Positions 42,175-51,459 are shown, counted from the stretch's first letter. The stretch: DNA of 64,000 nucleotides from Anaerolineae bacterium (GCA_018645405.1 JABGOQ010000115.1:1-64000); one strand, 5' to 3'. Made by a program: numbers and translations. Notes: generated by a model from the sequence alone, not told the origin.

Positions 42175-42852
42175 CTAAAAAGTAATATTCAAAATTCCTT
42201 CAGCAACCGAACGCAATTTATCAGCAGAGAGATCGCTTAAGTTTTGTGCCAAATCGAGATAAGGACGATTTACAGGCTGGCAAACAAATTCTTGCAATTC
42301 TGGGGAGAGGTTGAGAAATGCTTCTACTGCATTTTGACGTGTTAGCCACAAACCGATGGGGCCATTTTTATCGAGAAAATCTTCTGTATGTCCCCCAAGA
42401 ACAGAAAGTAAACCCTCTAGTTCTGGCAAAGAAATTGCACGCTCCCCTAATTCATAGGCTTTAATTCGGCTTTTAGGTATGTTGACCTCTTTTGCCAATG
42501 CTTTCATTGAAATACTAGCTTTCAATCTTTCTTGTCGCAATAATGCCCCAATCATTCTTTGACGTACGCTTACCAGACGAGGCAAATCAAGTTTTTCTAT
42601 AGGTGCTTCATTATCTGAAATGGATTCCGTTCCCCAAAAATGGGAGATTGAAATATTGAGCAAGAAAGCTAGAACCTCAAGTTCTGGCAAAGAAGGCGAT
42701 TTTTTCCCACTTTCGTAAGAGCTAAAAGAGCCAGAGCTAACACCAATTGCTTCGGCGCATTCTTTTATACTCATCCGTGAGGCCAGACGAGCGTCCTTGA
42801 TGAGGACGCCAAGCGTTTTTGAGCGAAGGGTAATATGAGTCTTGGTATCCAT
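42175..42852 (-). CDS. Transcriptional regulator with two XRE-type HTH domains
   Basis: A 225-residue protein with two Cro/C1-type helix-turn-helix domains. HTH1 (about 14-70) has SIKECAEAIGVSSGSFSSYESGKKSPSLPELE. HTH2 (about 98-152) has SMKALAKEVNIPKSRIKAYELGERAISLPELE. The C-terminal part is helical, without a known ligand domain. Two tandem HTHs in one chain suggest binding to a long or two-part operator. It sits between cpaF and the TPR gene and may regulate this operon (inference). Confidence 0.9.
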   Translation of the reverse strand: MDTKTHITLRSKTLGVLIKDARLASRMSIKECAEAIGVSSGSFSSYESGKKSPSLPELEVLAFLLNISISHFWGTESISDNEAPIEKLDLPRLVSVRQRMIGALLRQERLKASISMKALAKEVNIPKSRIKAYELGERAISLPELEGLLSVLGGHTEDFLDKNGPIGLWLTRQNAVEAFLNLSPELQEFVCQPVNRPYLDLAQNLSDLSADKLRSVAEGILNITF

Positions 42853-42916
42853 GATTTCCTCAATAGCTAGATAAAAACAAATCGATTATACAGGGCATAA
42901 TTATAGCAGGTTTATG

Positions 42917-44263
42917 CTAACGCCTTCTTTTGCTACTACGATTAGCAGCAAGCATCTCAGAAATATTAGCACCAAAAACATCTGCGCCAAGTTTAAATCC
43001 TGCTGCTTCTAAACGTGGTGCAAACATGGGGCGTAGACCAGTCGGTTCTGTTTCGCCAAGAATTTTATTATTCTCACCAATGCCTGTTTGTTTGAATTTA
43101 AAAATATCACTCAGGACAATTGTATTGCCTTCCATCCCCGCAACTTCACTGATTGCAACCACTTTACGAGACCCATCTGAGAGGCGCGTTTGTTGTACAA
43201 TGAGATCTACAGCGGACGCGACTTGCTGGCGCACTACATTTATTGGTAAATCCATACCGGCCATGAGGACAAGGGTTTCAAGGCGAGAAATAGCATCTCT
43301 GGGTGAGTTGGAGTGAACTGTCGCCAAGGAGCCATCATGGCCAGTATTCATGGCTTGGAGCATATCTAGTGCTTCACCTCCACGTACCTCACCAACGATG
43401 ATGCGATCTGGTCTCATGCGTAGGGAGTTTTTTACTAAATTACGGATGGTTACTTCTCCACGCCCGTCTGCATTAGGTGGTTTTGTTTCAAGGCGGACAA
43501 CGTGATCTTGCTGGAGTTGTAATTCTGCTGCATCCTCAATAGTTACAATCCGCTCATCTGCTGGGATGAAGCCAGACAAGACGTTGAGCAGGGTTGTTTT
43601 CCCGGAACCTGTTCCTCCTGAGATGATAATGTTGAGACGGGCGGCAACACAGGCTCGTAAAAACTCTGACATATTTTCAGTCACTGACCCAAAATCAATC
43701 AGATTTGCTACGGTTAGCCGGTCTTCGGCAAATTTTCGAATAGTGATTGAAGGACCGTCAATTGCAATGGGCAGGATAATAGCATTGACACGAGAGCCAT
43801 CGGGAAGACGGGCGTCTACGGTGGGGCTATCTTCATCTATACGACGTCCTAGCGGGGCGATAATCCGTTCGATAATACGACGGACGTGATCGTTATCTTC
43901 AAACTTAACGGAAGTTTTCATAAGCTTTCCGTTTTTTTCTACATAAATATTTTTAGGCCCATTGACCATAACTTCGCTCACATTGGAGTCATCCAAAAGG
44001 GTTTGGATGGGACCAAAGCCAAAAAGCTCATCACCAACTTCTTTAAAAACATGTTTACGTATATCGTCTGGGAGTTTTAGATTTGCGCGTTTATATATAT
44101 CATCAAGACGTTCCAAGGCAAATTTCTTGCGCTCATCAAAAGAAATATCAGTGCCTTCCAGTTCTCGAGAAACAGTGTTGATGAGATAATATTTGAGCTT
44201 AAGAATATCTGGAGAAGAAAGAGTTGATGTTGTTTGGTCAGCACTCATCTTTAATCTGCTCAT
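42917..44263 (-). CDS. cpaF: CpaF/TadA-type secretion ATPase
   Basis: A 448-residue ATPase of the type II/IV secretion superfamily, CpaF/TadA branch. Walker A is [16 protein letters not shown], the Asp box and Walker B region [16 protein letters not shown], and the His box [13 protein letters not shown]. The N-terminal domain (about 20-140, ending [21 protein letters not shown]) is complete. In Tad pili this enzyme powers pilin assembly, but no pilin, TadB/TadC or secretin gene is near. Here it lies between a small unknown gene (four-base overlap) and an XRE regulator. It either serves a distant pilus locus or has another role. Confidence 0.93.
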   Translation of the reverse strand: MSRLKMSADQTTSTLSSPDILKLKYYLINTVSRELEGTDISFDERKKFALERLDDIYKRANLKLPDDIRKHVFKEVGDELFGFGPIQTLLDDSNVSEVMVNGPKNIYVEKNGKLMKTSVKFEDNDHVRRIIERIIAPLGRRIDEDSPTVDARLPDGSRVNAIILPIAIDGPSITIRKFAEDRLTVANLIDFGSVTENMSEFLRACVAARLNIIISGGTGSGKTTLLNVLSGFIPADERIVTIEDAAELQLQQDHVVRLETKPPNADGRGEVTIRNLVKNSLRMRPDRIIVGEVRGGEALDMLQAMNTGHDGSLATVHSNSPRDAISRLETLVLMAGMDLPINVVRQQVASAVDLIVQQTRLSDGSRKVVAISEVAGMEGNTIVLSDIFKFKQTGIGENNKILGETEPTGLRPMFAPRLEAAGFKLGADVFGANISEMLAANRSSKRRR

Positions 44264-44559
44264 GATATGCTTTTCTCCTCTTGATCATTTTCTTCAGGAA
44301 TAACCCAAACAACCTGATTGGTTTGGACGGCAAGAAACTCATTTTTGTAGAGGGTTTTTCCCTCTGCGTTGAGAACGCTGGCTTCGGTGAGAGCAAGAAA
44401 AGAGTTTCCTCTATCAAGTTCATCTTTTAGGCGTTCATCTCTGTGGATGTGAATCGTTCCCTGAATGAGATGTGTAGTTGTTTGTACAAGGACGTCTATG
44501 GGTGTTTTTGAAATAACGTCGGTAAAAAACTTCCCTTTATTGTCATATTCAAATGTCAT
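44260..44559 (-). CDS. Small unknown protein coupled to cpaF
   Basis: A 99-residue, mainly beta-strand protein that I do not recognise with certainty. It has TTTHLIQGTIHIHRDERLKDELD, then SFLALTEASVLNAEGK and FLAVQTNQVVWVIPEEN. AGGAGACTCT lies ahead of its start and its end overlaps cpaF (ATGA), so the two are co-translated. The strand pattern suggests a small barrel or PilZ-like fold, without the PilZ RxxxR motif. It may be a partner of CpaF or of the upstream two-component system. Confidence 0.75.
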   Translation of the reverse strand: MTFEYDNKGKFFTDVISKTPIDVLVQTTTHLIQGTIHIHRDERLKDELDRGNSFLALTEASVLNAEGKTLYKNEFLAVQTNQVVWVIPEENDQEEKSIS

Positions 44560-44708
44560 TAGAGTCTCCTGATGAGCTAATTGTTTTTGAGTTTTGGTTA
44601 GTGCAACCCAAAGATCTTGTCAAAGCCGCCTCAGCCAGTTCTTTCTCGAGATTCTTGCTCAAGAGGGCAAGTTGCTTGGGCGCGGCGCGCTTCACCCTGT
44701 CCTATATC

Positions 44709-45419
44709 CTAATTTTCATCTTCTTCTGGCGGGGGCATGAGATATCCTAAGCCGGTGCGTGTGACAATATGGACAGGAGAGTGTGGTGTTTTTTCAAGTT
44801 TTTGACGTAGGCGAGCGATGCTGACCCATAGGATTTCTTTCTCGTCACGATATTCTGGACCCCAGATGCTGGTGAGTAACTCTTCTGCGCTAATGATCTT
44901 GCCCACATTATGGACAAATTGTAGCAAAACCCGATATTCTGTTGCAGAGAGTGGAATGGGTTCGCTTTCGTTATCTCGCCAGACTTCTGCGCGAGCAAAG
45001 TCGACGCGGATATCTTCGTGGGTAAAGTAGCGTGCTTGCGTAATATCGGTAGAGACTTGAGCTCGCCTTAAAACAGCACGCACTCGTGCGAGTAGTTCTG
45101 TTGCTGAAAAGGGTTTGCTCAGATAATCATCTGCGCCAAGATCAAGCCCACGCACGCGATCTTTTTCATCCCCTTTGGCTGTTAGCATGATGATAGGAAC
45201 ACTGGAATATTCGCGGATGCGTTGGCAGGTATCAAAGCCATCCAACTCGGGCATCATCACATCCAGCAGGATTAGATCGATCGGTTGCGAAGAGAAAATT
45301 TCAATGGCTTCGAGACCATTGGACGCAGTGACGATATCATAGCCATCAGTGCGCAGATTTGCGTCTAAAAGACGTTGGTAGCGCACTTCATCATCAACAA
45401 CAAGAATACGTTGTGCCAT
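44709..45419 (-). CDS. OmpR/PhoB-family response regulator
   Basis: A 236-residue regulator: receiver (1-120; DDE at 9-11, D53 in LLDVMMPELDG, MLTAK, LSKPFSA) and winged-helix DNA-binding domain (about 130-230; LSATEYRVLLQFVHNVGKIISAEEL). It follows two histidine kinases on the same strand and is the likely partner of the adjacent GAF kinase (32-base gap). Targets are unknown; the operon itself is a candidate. Confidence 0.94.
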   Translation of the reverse strand: MAQRILVVDDEVRYQRLLDANLRTDGYDIVTASNGLEAIEIFSSQPIDLILLDVMMPELDGFDTCQRIREYSSVPIIMLTAKGDEKDRVRGLDLGADDYLSKPFSATELLARVRAVLRRAQVSTDITQARYFTHEDIRVDFARAEVWRDNESEPIPLSATEYRVLLQFVHNVGKIISAEELLTSIWGPEYRDEKEILWVSIARLRQKLEKTPHSPVHIVTRTGLGYLMPPPEEDEN

Positions 45420-45450
45420 AGTAATATTCTCCTTCTAAAACTATTTACCG

Positions 45451-46632
45451 CTATTGAGCGGGTAGCTGAATAATAAAACAAGTACCTTTTTTATCTTCTG
45501 ATTCTGCCCAAATCTTACCACGATGTGCTTCAATAATCCGCTTACAAATAAAGAGACCCAAGCCCGTACCTGCTTTGCCTGGATGGTCTGGAACGCGATA
45601 AAAGCGATCAAAAATAAATAGAAGGTGAGCTTCTGGAATGCCTGCCCCGCTATCGGCAAAGGTAACCTGAACGAAAGCTGAATTGATATTATCTACCGCG
45701 ATGGCAATCTTTGAAGCGGGGGCATATTTCACTGCATTACTGAATAAATTTTCAAAAATTTGTGCTAGTCTTGTGCTATCTCCTTGAATGATTTTTTCAG
45801 AATTACTATTGAAAACAATCTCAAGATTCGTATAGCGTGCTTTTACACGTGTGATTACATCTCTAATGAGGGCGTCAAGACGGAGTGGTTGAAAATTCAT
45901 CTCAATCGTTTGGCTTTCAAGCCGTGCTGATTCAAGAATATTTTCAATCAATTCGGTTAAGTGATCTGTTTCCTCGTCAATAATTGTCAGAAATTCTCGG
46001 CGCGTCTCTTCATCCCAATCTGTATCATCGCGTAGCAAGGTTGTGCTATAACCTTTGATAAACCCTAGCGGTGTGCGTAGTTCATGTGAAATGGTTGAGA
46101 CAAAATCATCTTGCAGACGCATTTGTCTTTGAACAGATTCGAGTTCAGCAATGGTTTCTTGTAAGGCACGTTTTTCAAAAATATATGCGATGATAATTGC
46201 AGCAAGCGCAGCAATTTCAATATGATTTTCTGCATATTTTGGTCCCCCAAAGCGAATCAGACTCATTGCACCGAGTATTTTCCCTGAAGCTTTAAGCGGT
46301 AAACCAATCAGGTAGGCGTTTTTAACACGTTTTCCATTTGGATTTGGCTCTTTGGGTTTTTTTAGGACGATTTCTTCTCTTTTGATCGCCTGATTTGCAA
46401 TCTCTTCTCCCCAGTTTGCATCAGCCTCGGCTTTTTTTTCTCTTCCTACTGCTCGTGCATAGGCAATTTCAGAAGTTTCCCCGCTTTTCTCTGAGATAAA
46501 AATTGCTAAATTATCAAAAACCAATGCATCTCGTAATGATGCGATTAAAAAATCAAGCGCATCTTTCCAATCCTTTTCTTGAACGGCATTTTGCCAAAAA
46601 TGATATCTAAGAGATTGATTAGGAATCTTCAT
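45451..46632 (-). CDS. Soluble GAF-type histidine kinase
   Basis: A 393-residue kinase without membrane segments. An N-terminal GAF domain (about 18-155) precedes a short coiled coil and HisKA with H183 in STISHELRTPL. The ATPase domain has FADSGAGIPE and GTGLGLFICKRIIEAH. No receiver is attached. It lies between another kinase gene (13 bases) and a response regulator gene, so it probably pairs with that regulator. Confidence 0.93.
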   Translation of the reverse strand: MKIPNQSLRYHFWQNAVQEKDWKDALDFLIASLRDALVFDNLAIFISEKSGETSEIAYARAVGREKKAEADANWGEEIANQAIKREEIVLKKPKEPNPNGKRVKNAYLIGLPLKASGKILGAMSLIRFGGPKYAENHIEIAALAAIIIAYIFEKRALQETIAELESVQRQMRLQDDFVSTISHELRTPLGFIKGYSTTLLRDDTDWDEETRREFLTIIDEETDHLTELIENILESARLESQTIEMNFQPLRLDALIRDVITRVKARYTNLEIVFNSNSEKIIQGDSTRLAQIFENLFSNAVKYAPASKIAIAVDNINSAFVQVTFADSGAGIPEAHLLFIFDRFYRVPDHPGKAGTGLGLFICKRIIEAHRGKIWAESEDKKGTCFIIQLPAQ

Positions 46633-46645
46633 AAGATGCTGATTT

Positions 46646-47671
46646 TTATTCTGCGCTTGTTGTTAATAAAGGAAATTTCACGGTTGTTCCTCTTCCTTCA
46701 GCAGATTTAACTTCAAGCATTGAACCGTGTGCCTCCACGATTTGCCGCACAAGAAGAAGCCCTAAACCCATTCCCCCATGACGCCGTGTTGCTGCTCCGT
46801 CTAACTGGTGGAAGGATTCAAAAATTTCAGCAACTTGTTCAGGGGGGATACCTATCCCTGTATCGGTTACAGAAATAGTTATTAGCTTATCGCTCTCGTG
46901 CTCTACGCGCAAAACCACGCGTCCGCCTGCTGGCGTAAACTTGATTCCGTTATCCAATAATTGTCCGAGTACCCAAATTGTTTTCTGGCTATCCGCCTGA
47001 ACAGCGGGGAGGTGTTTGTCCACCACTGCATGAACGGTCACATCACGTTTTTCAGCTTTTTCTGTCACAGCTTTTACGGTCAGGTGAGCAATGCGTCGAA
47101 TATCGACCACTTCCTGTTTTAGCGTCAGTTCTCCGCGCGAGGTGATCGAGACCATGATCAAATCTTCAATCAGGCTTTCTAACTGTGATGTGGAACGCTG
47201 TCCGACTTTTAGGGCATGGGCTTGTTCTTCGGTAACAGGTCCTAAAGATTTAGAAGCCAGTAATTCAAAGTAGCCTTTAATATGTGTCAATGGTGTTCTT
47301 AATTCGTGGGAGATGTTTGAAATGAAATTTGCTTTAAGTTCTGAGAGTTCTGATAGCCGTTTTAGCGCATTCTGGAGTTCAGCTGTCCGTTCTTGTACTC
47401 GTCGTTCAAGGTTGCGATTTGTCGCTTGCAATGCGCTACGCAATTGGATTATCTGCTCTGTCACTGCCTGATCGAGCATTTCTTTGGTTGTAATTTTCAG
47501 CTCTAAAAGAGCCTGACCAATCAATATATTCTCGCCGCGCGCAATTTTCTCTTGCTGGTAGCTTAAAGCCTTTTTGAGATCATCTTTGCTAATATGGCCT
47601 TGCTGAACCAAATGATCCCCAAGACGGGGTACTAGCATTTCAGGCGTTAATTTAGGAGTTTTTTCTGTCAT
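46646..47671 (-). CDS. Histidine kinase with GspE/MshE-N-like sensor domain
   Basis: The start is placed at 47671 (MTEKTPKL); a longer reading adds 31 hydrophobic residues without a ribosome site. The 341-residue kinase begins with a domain (about 11-74) resembling the N-terminal part of secretion ATPases GspE/MshE: LGDHLVQQGHISKDDLKKAL...GQALLELKITTKEMLDQAV. That fold binds cyclic-di-GMP in MshE. A coiled coil, HisKA (H122 in SNISHELRTPL) and an ATPase domain (VTDTGIGIPP, GMGLGLLLVRQI) follow. A c-di-GMP-sensing kinase close to CpaF is an attractive but unproven reading. Confidence 0.85.
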   Translation of the reverse strand: MTEKTPKLTPEMLVPRLGDHLVQQGHISKDDLKKALSYQQEKIARGENILIGQALLELKITTKEMLDQAVTEQIIQLRSALQATNRNLERRVQERTAELQNALKRLSELSELKANFISNISHELRTPLTHIKGYFELLASKSLGPVTEEQAHALKVGQRSTSQLESLIEDLIMVSITSRGELTLKQEVVDIRRIAHLTVKAVTEKAEKRDVTVHAVVDKHLPAVQADSQKTIWVLGQLLDNGIKFTPAGGRVVLRVEHESDKLITISVTDTGIGIPPEQVAEIFESFHQLDGAATRRHGGMGLGLLLVRQIVEAHGSMLEVKSAEGRGTTVKFPLLTTSAE

Positions 47672-47773
47672 GATTTTGCCTAACCTTTCTGTTTTTCCTA
47701 CTCTTAAATTGAAGAGAAAAAGTAGATATGAAAATTTGAAGGGCAAAAAAGGGATTGGAACCAATAAATCTTT

Positions 47774-48637
47774 TTATAAAAGCTTTTCCAAGAGCGCATC
47801 TAAATCTTCATTAGATGCGTAGTATAAAGTAATATTACCGCCTTTTTTACTATGGCGCATTGATACTTTAGTCTCAAAACGTGAGCGTAAGCGATCTTCA
47901 AGTTCAGTTACCTCAGGGGATTTTGGCGTTTTCTTTTCTTGGGTAGGTGTTTTTCCAACATTCCATTTATTTACTAATTGTTCAGTTTGGCGAACATTGA
48001 GCTGTAATGATGTTACTGTTTTTAATGCAGATTCTTGTGCTTCTAAGGTGGGAAGTCCCAGTAATGCACGCGCATGACCTTCGCTGATCAGTTTCTCAAT
48101 AAGGGCGGCTTTGACCGTTTCAGACAGTTTTCGTAGACGCAATCTATTTGTAATTGCTACACGACTTTTACCGACTTGTTTAGCTATCTCGGCGTGTGAG
48201 AGCCCAAATTCATCCGTTAATTGATGATAGGCCTCAGCCTCTTCAAGTGGACTCAGATCAGCGCGTTGCACATTTTCGATTAATGCCCACTCTAGTTGTT
48301 GTTGTTCGCTGACTTCGCGAATTACAACGGGAACTTTTTTCAAACCAGCTTGCTGCGAGGCTTTCAGGCGACGTTCCCCCGCGATCAGTGAATATTTCCC
48401 TTCCCCGTTTGGAGAAATAATTAGCGGCTGGATCACACCATGCTCACGGATTGAATCTGCTAACTCGGCTAGCTCATCTTCGTTAAAGTGTGTGCGCGGC
48501 TGTCTCGGGTTAGAGCTAATTTTCTTAACCGCTACCTCTTGAATCCCGCCCTCAATCTCTGGGGTGGCGACGGGGCTCTCAGTATCTACGATTAACGCGC
48601 CTAAACCTTTACCAAGTCCTGTTCTTTTTTTTGCCAT
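47774..48637 (-). CDS. parB: Chromosome-partitioning protein ParB
   Basis: A 287-residue ParB/Spo0J. The CTP-binding N-terminal domain has NPRQPRTHFNEDELAELADSI and the GERR box in AGERRLKASQQAGL. The DNA-binding helix-turn-helix is GLSHAEIAKQVGKSRVAITNRL. The C-terminal dimerisation domain is short (ITLYYASNEDLDALLEKL). It follows parA and should load at parS sites near the origin. No good parS palindrome was found in this window. Confidence 0.95.
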   Translation of the reverse strand: MAKKRTGLGKGLGALIVDTESPVATPEIEGGIQEVAVKKISSNPRQPRTHFNEDELAELADSIREHGVIQPLIISPNGEGKYSLIAGERRLKASQQAGLKKVPVVIREVSEQQQLEWALIENVQRADLSPLEEAEAYHQLTDEFGLSHAEIAKQVGKSRVAITNRLRLRKLSETVKAALIEKLISEGHARALLGLPTLEAQESALKTVTSLQLNVRQTEQLVNKWNVGKTPTQEKKTPKSPEVTELEDRLRSRFETKVSMRHSKKGGNITLYYASNEDLDALLEKLL

Positions 48638-48722
48638 GTTTTTGTCCTGTTGCGTAAAGCCTAAGAAAACTACTCCCTTTTTCTATAGGATACCCTTGGG
48701 GATAGATAATACGAATAAATTT

Positions 48723-49493
48723 CTAAATCTTATCGCCTTCCATTAATTCCTTTGCTAATGCATCATAGGCTTTTGCGCCAACTGAGTTGGGTGCATACTC
48801 CGAAATGGGTAGACCATATGAAGGCGCCTCTGCCAAACGGATGCTACGCGGAATAACAGCCTTAAACACTTGCTTTGGGAAATGATTATTGACTTCGCTT
48901 ACCACGTCGTTAGCGAGATTTGTTCGACTGTCAAACATTGTTAGAACAACGCCACGCACGCGCAAATCAGGGTAGAGTGCCGAGCGTACTTGGTGAATCG
49001 TCTGTGTCAATTGCCCTAATCCTTCCAGTGCGAGATATTCACATTGAACGGGAATAATTACGCCATCCTGTGCTGCCATCAGACCGTTAATTGTCAGCAA
49101 TCCCAGTGAAGGGGGGCAGTCAAGCAGAATATAGTCGAAGTCTCCGTTGAGCGCAGTGAGTGCATTTCTTAGGCGGGTATTGCGCTCTGTTTGGTCAACA
49201 AGCTCAATCTCTGCACCAGCCAATGATGGGGAAGAGGGCAAAAGCGAAAGATCGAGTCGTTCATTTTTCAATATCAATGAAGCAGGAGGATACTCGCCCA
49301 ATAATGCTTGATAGGACCCTTTTTCAACGCTGTGTTTATCAATGCCAAGGCATGAAGTTGCGTTGGATTGCGGATCAATATCAACGATTAAAACGCGCTG
49401 TCCGTGCTGGGAGAGATATGCCCCTAAATTGATGGCGGTGGTCGTTTTTCCAACGCCGCCTTTTTGATTGACAAGTGTATAAATGCGTGCCAT
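48723..49493 (-). CDS. parA: Chromosome-partitioning ATPase ParA/Soj
   Basis: A 256-residue ParA-type ATPase with deviant Walker A KGGVGKTTTAINLG, Walker A' LIVDIDPQSNAT and Walker B YILLDCPPSLG. It lacks the N-terminal HTH of plasmid types, so it is chromosomal Soj-like. It moves ParB-parS complexes over the nucleoid. GGAGG lies in the end of the upstream kinase gene, whose stop is three bases before this start. parB follows after 85 bases. Confidence 0.96.
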   Translation of the reverse strand: MARIYTLVNQKGGVGKTTTAINLGAYLSQHGQRVLIVDIDPQSNATSCLGIDKHSVEKGSYQALLGEYPPASLILKNERLDLSLLPSSPSLAGAEIELVDQTERNTRLRNALTALNGDFDYILLDCPPSLGLLTINGLMAAQDGVIIPVQCEYLALEGLGQLTQTIHQVRSALYPDLRVRGVVLTMFDSRTNLANDVVSEVNNHFPKQVFKAVIPRSIRLAEAPSYGLPISEYAPNSVGAKAYDALAKELMEGDKI

Positions 49494-49496
49494 GAA

Positions 49497-50360
49497 CTAT
49501 AAAACCTCCATCTGGCAATTTTGAATTTCTTCGTCGGTAGGGATGCTATCCAACCCACGGCGGGTAACAGAATAAGAAGCCAGCCGTGTTGCAAAACGTG
49601 CTGCTTCCCAAGGATCACGCGTGCTGTGCAGGCGGATGAAAAAAGCTGTAGCAAAAATATCACCTGCGCCGGTGGCATCTATCTCATCTACTTTGGGCGC
49701 AGAAAAACGACGCAAATCACGATTCCAATATAGCCTTGCACCCTGGCTTCCTTCTGTGATGACGAGGACACGACTGGCGAGGGAGAATTCTTCGATAAGA
49801 TCTTCGTCCTCATTGACATCTTCTACGCTAAGAACAGCGGCACTGGCGTGATTTAGACTTGCTTCCATTTCTGACCATTTTCTCGGCTTTACATGGCCAT
49901 TATCACCCCAACTGCGCAGCCAGCCTTGTGGTGTTAATCCCAGCAATGCGGGGGAAAATCCTGAAGGGAGTTGCGATTCCATTTCTTGAGCAATTGGCGC
50001 CAAGTGGATGATAGGTGAACGTTGCCAAACTTCAGGGATTTTTTCAAAATCAATCTTTTCGGCATGTTCGTACAAAACTTGTTGCCTACCAGTAGGTGTT
50101 GAATTATTTGAGAAGATGGTTGTCTTTTTGGAAGGAATATTAATAATCGGAATGCTATCCAAAGCCATTAGCGAAATATCTTGCTCATTAAAGCTGCTCA
50201 CAATCCCAACCCGCAAGCCAAGTGCACGCGCTGTTAGCGCGGCATATGCGGCTGTCCCGCCGAGTTCTGAGCCAGTCGGCGAGCCTTCGGGAGGCAGGTC
50301 TTTAGAAAAATGACCAATGACAAGATAATCTACTTTTTCGATGGGGGTCAGATTGAGCAT
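49497..50360 (-). CDS. PfkB-family carbohydrate/nucleoside kinase
   Basis: A 287-residue ribokinase-like enzyme. The N-terminal GG block is GGTAAYAALTARALG and the C-terminal signature with the catalytic Asp is IDATGAGDIFATAFF. The sugar or nucleoside substrate cannot be assigned. It is the first gene of the par-kinase-cpaF run. Its ATG has no ribosome site and lies six bases after TATAAT, so the message is probably leaderless. Confidence 0.9.
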   Translation of the reverse strand: MLNLTPIEKVDYLVIGHFSKDLPPEGSPTGSELGGTAAYAALTARALGLRVGIVSSFNEQDISLMALDSIPIINIPSKKTTIFSNNSTPTGRQQVLYEHAEKIDFEKIPEVWQRSPIIHLAPIAQEMESQLPSGFSPALLGLTPQGWLRSWGDNGHVKPRKWSEMEASLNHASAAVLSVEDVNEDEDLIEEFSLASRVLVITEGSQGARLYWNRDLRRFSAPKVDEIDATGAGDIFATAFFIRLHSTRDPWEAARFATRLASYSVTRRGLDSIPTDEEIQNCQMEVL

Positions 50361-50366
50361 AAAGAG

Positions 50367-50372
50367 ATTATA
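50367..50372 (-). promoter_or_regulatory. -10 box of the pfkB-parAB operon, probably leaderless
   Basis: On the minus strand GGGTATAATC is followed by TCTTT and then the ATG at 50360. TGTTTCAC upstream (50396-50389) matches one half of the ParB box; the other half does not match. Confidence 0.6.
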
Positions 50373-50450
50373 CCCGAGAAGGGTGGCTGTGAAACATATC
50401 AGATTTATGATGAAGATAAACTCAGTAAATTACGATTTTAAGAATTTTCT

Positions 50451-50539
50451 GTCATTGCGCGCATTTTTTTGCAAAGCAATCTGCCTCATTGATGAGAAAG
50501 GGGATTGTTTTGGCGGAAAAACTGCCTCACAATGACGCA
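50451..50539. repeat. GTCATTGCG-type palindromic repeat
   Basis: GTCATTGCG at one end and CTCACAATGACG at the other face each other. Between them AAAGCAATC and GGATTGTTT form an inner pair. This looks like a copy of a palindromic repeat family common in many bacteria (from memory). Confidence 0.6.
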
Positions 50540-50550
50540 AATCTGTGAAT

Positions 50551-51459
50551 TTATCCTCCGATATTAACCTGAAATCCTTTCTCAAGAAAAATTTCGGCAA
50601 GTTCTTGCATTTTTTCTTTCGAGGGCGTTTTCACTTTTTCCAACAGGTATTCATGCGCCATACGATGGTATTTATCAGTAGCGATGTTGTGGTAGGGGAG
50701 TAGATCAACTTGCTGGATATTTTTTAATGTGGCAATAAACGTTGCTGTTGCGTTGAGATTTTTTTCATCGTCATTGATATTGGGGATGATGGGAATGCGG
50801 ATATTCACTTTTGTACCTGTTTTCGTTAAATATTGCAGATTTTCCAAGATAAGCCGATTCGATACCCCTGTGAATTGACGGTGTTTTTTATCATCCATCA
50901 TTTTCAAGTCATAGAGAAAGAGATCGGTATAAGGCAATATCCGCTCAAATCGCTCCCGAGCGGTGAGACCAGATGTATCAACCGCGGTATGGATTTCGTG
51001 TTCTTTGCATTTTGCAGTAGGTCAGAAAGAAAATCAATTTGATGGAGTGGTTCTCCGCCTGAGAAAGTAACCCCGCCCCCCGATTGATCATAGTAGATGA
51101 CATCTTTTTCGATCTCTAACATGATCTTGTCTAGGCTGGATCTTTCTCCGATGAGTTGAATAGCATCGGTAGGGCAGGCTTCGGCGCAGGCTCCGCAAAG
51201 TTGGCAGATCTCACGATCCCAAATGCGGATATCGTCTACGAAGCTGATCGCGTTGTTGGGGCAGACTGTGACGTAATCTTCGCTGAGGATGCAGCGGTTT
51301 TCAAAAAAAATTAATTTCGGGTTGTGGTGAGCGTGATTCAGGGTTATGACACCAAGTGCAACTTAATAGGCAGCCTTTGAGAAAGACTGTTGTACGGATT
51401 CCCGGCCCATCGTGGACGGAGAATTTTTTGATGTCGAAGATCGTTCCTGATTGGGGCAT
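50551..51459 (-). pseudogene. Glycyl-radical enzyme activase, disrupted
   Basis: The frame starts at ATG 51459 with AGGA upstream. The radical-SAM motif [14 protein letters not shown] (CxxxCxxC) is intact. At a run of eight A's (51303-51310, plus strand) one extra base shifts the frame. The continuation reads [18 protein letters not shown], where two of the four ferredoxin cysteines appear as Ser and Tyr, then an intact second cluster CQLCGACAEACP. A second shift near 51008 (LLQNAK / KEHEIHTAVDTSGL) precedes the rest, which runs to 50551 with FLYDLKMMDDKKHRQFTG. Rejoined length would be about 300 residues, normal for such activases. The cysteine losses argue against mere sequencing error. Confidence 0.87.

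Noticed and set aside
44549-44697. Small GTG-started gene between the response regulator and the 99-residue protein
   Set aside because: The frame closes after about 25 codons once all bases are counted, and the composition shows no protein-like features.
51303-51310. Activase frameshift as a simple homopolymer sequencing error
   Set aside because: Possible for this one site (run of eight A's), but a second frameshift and two substituted cluster cysteines are independent lesions, so decay is the better reading.
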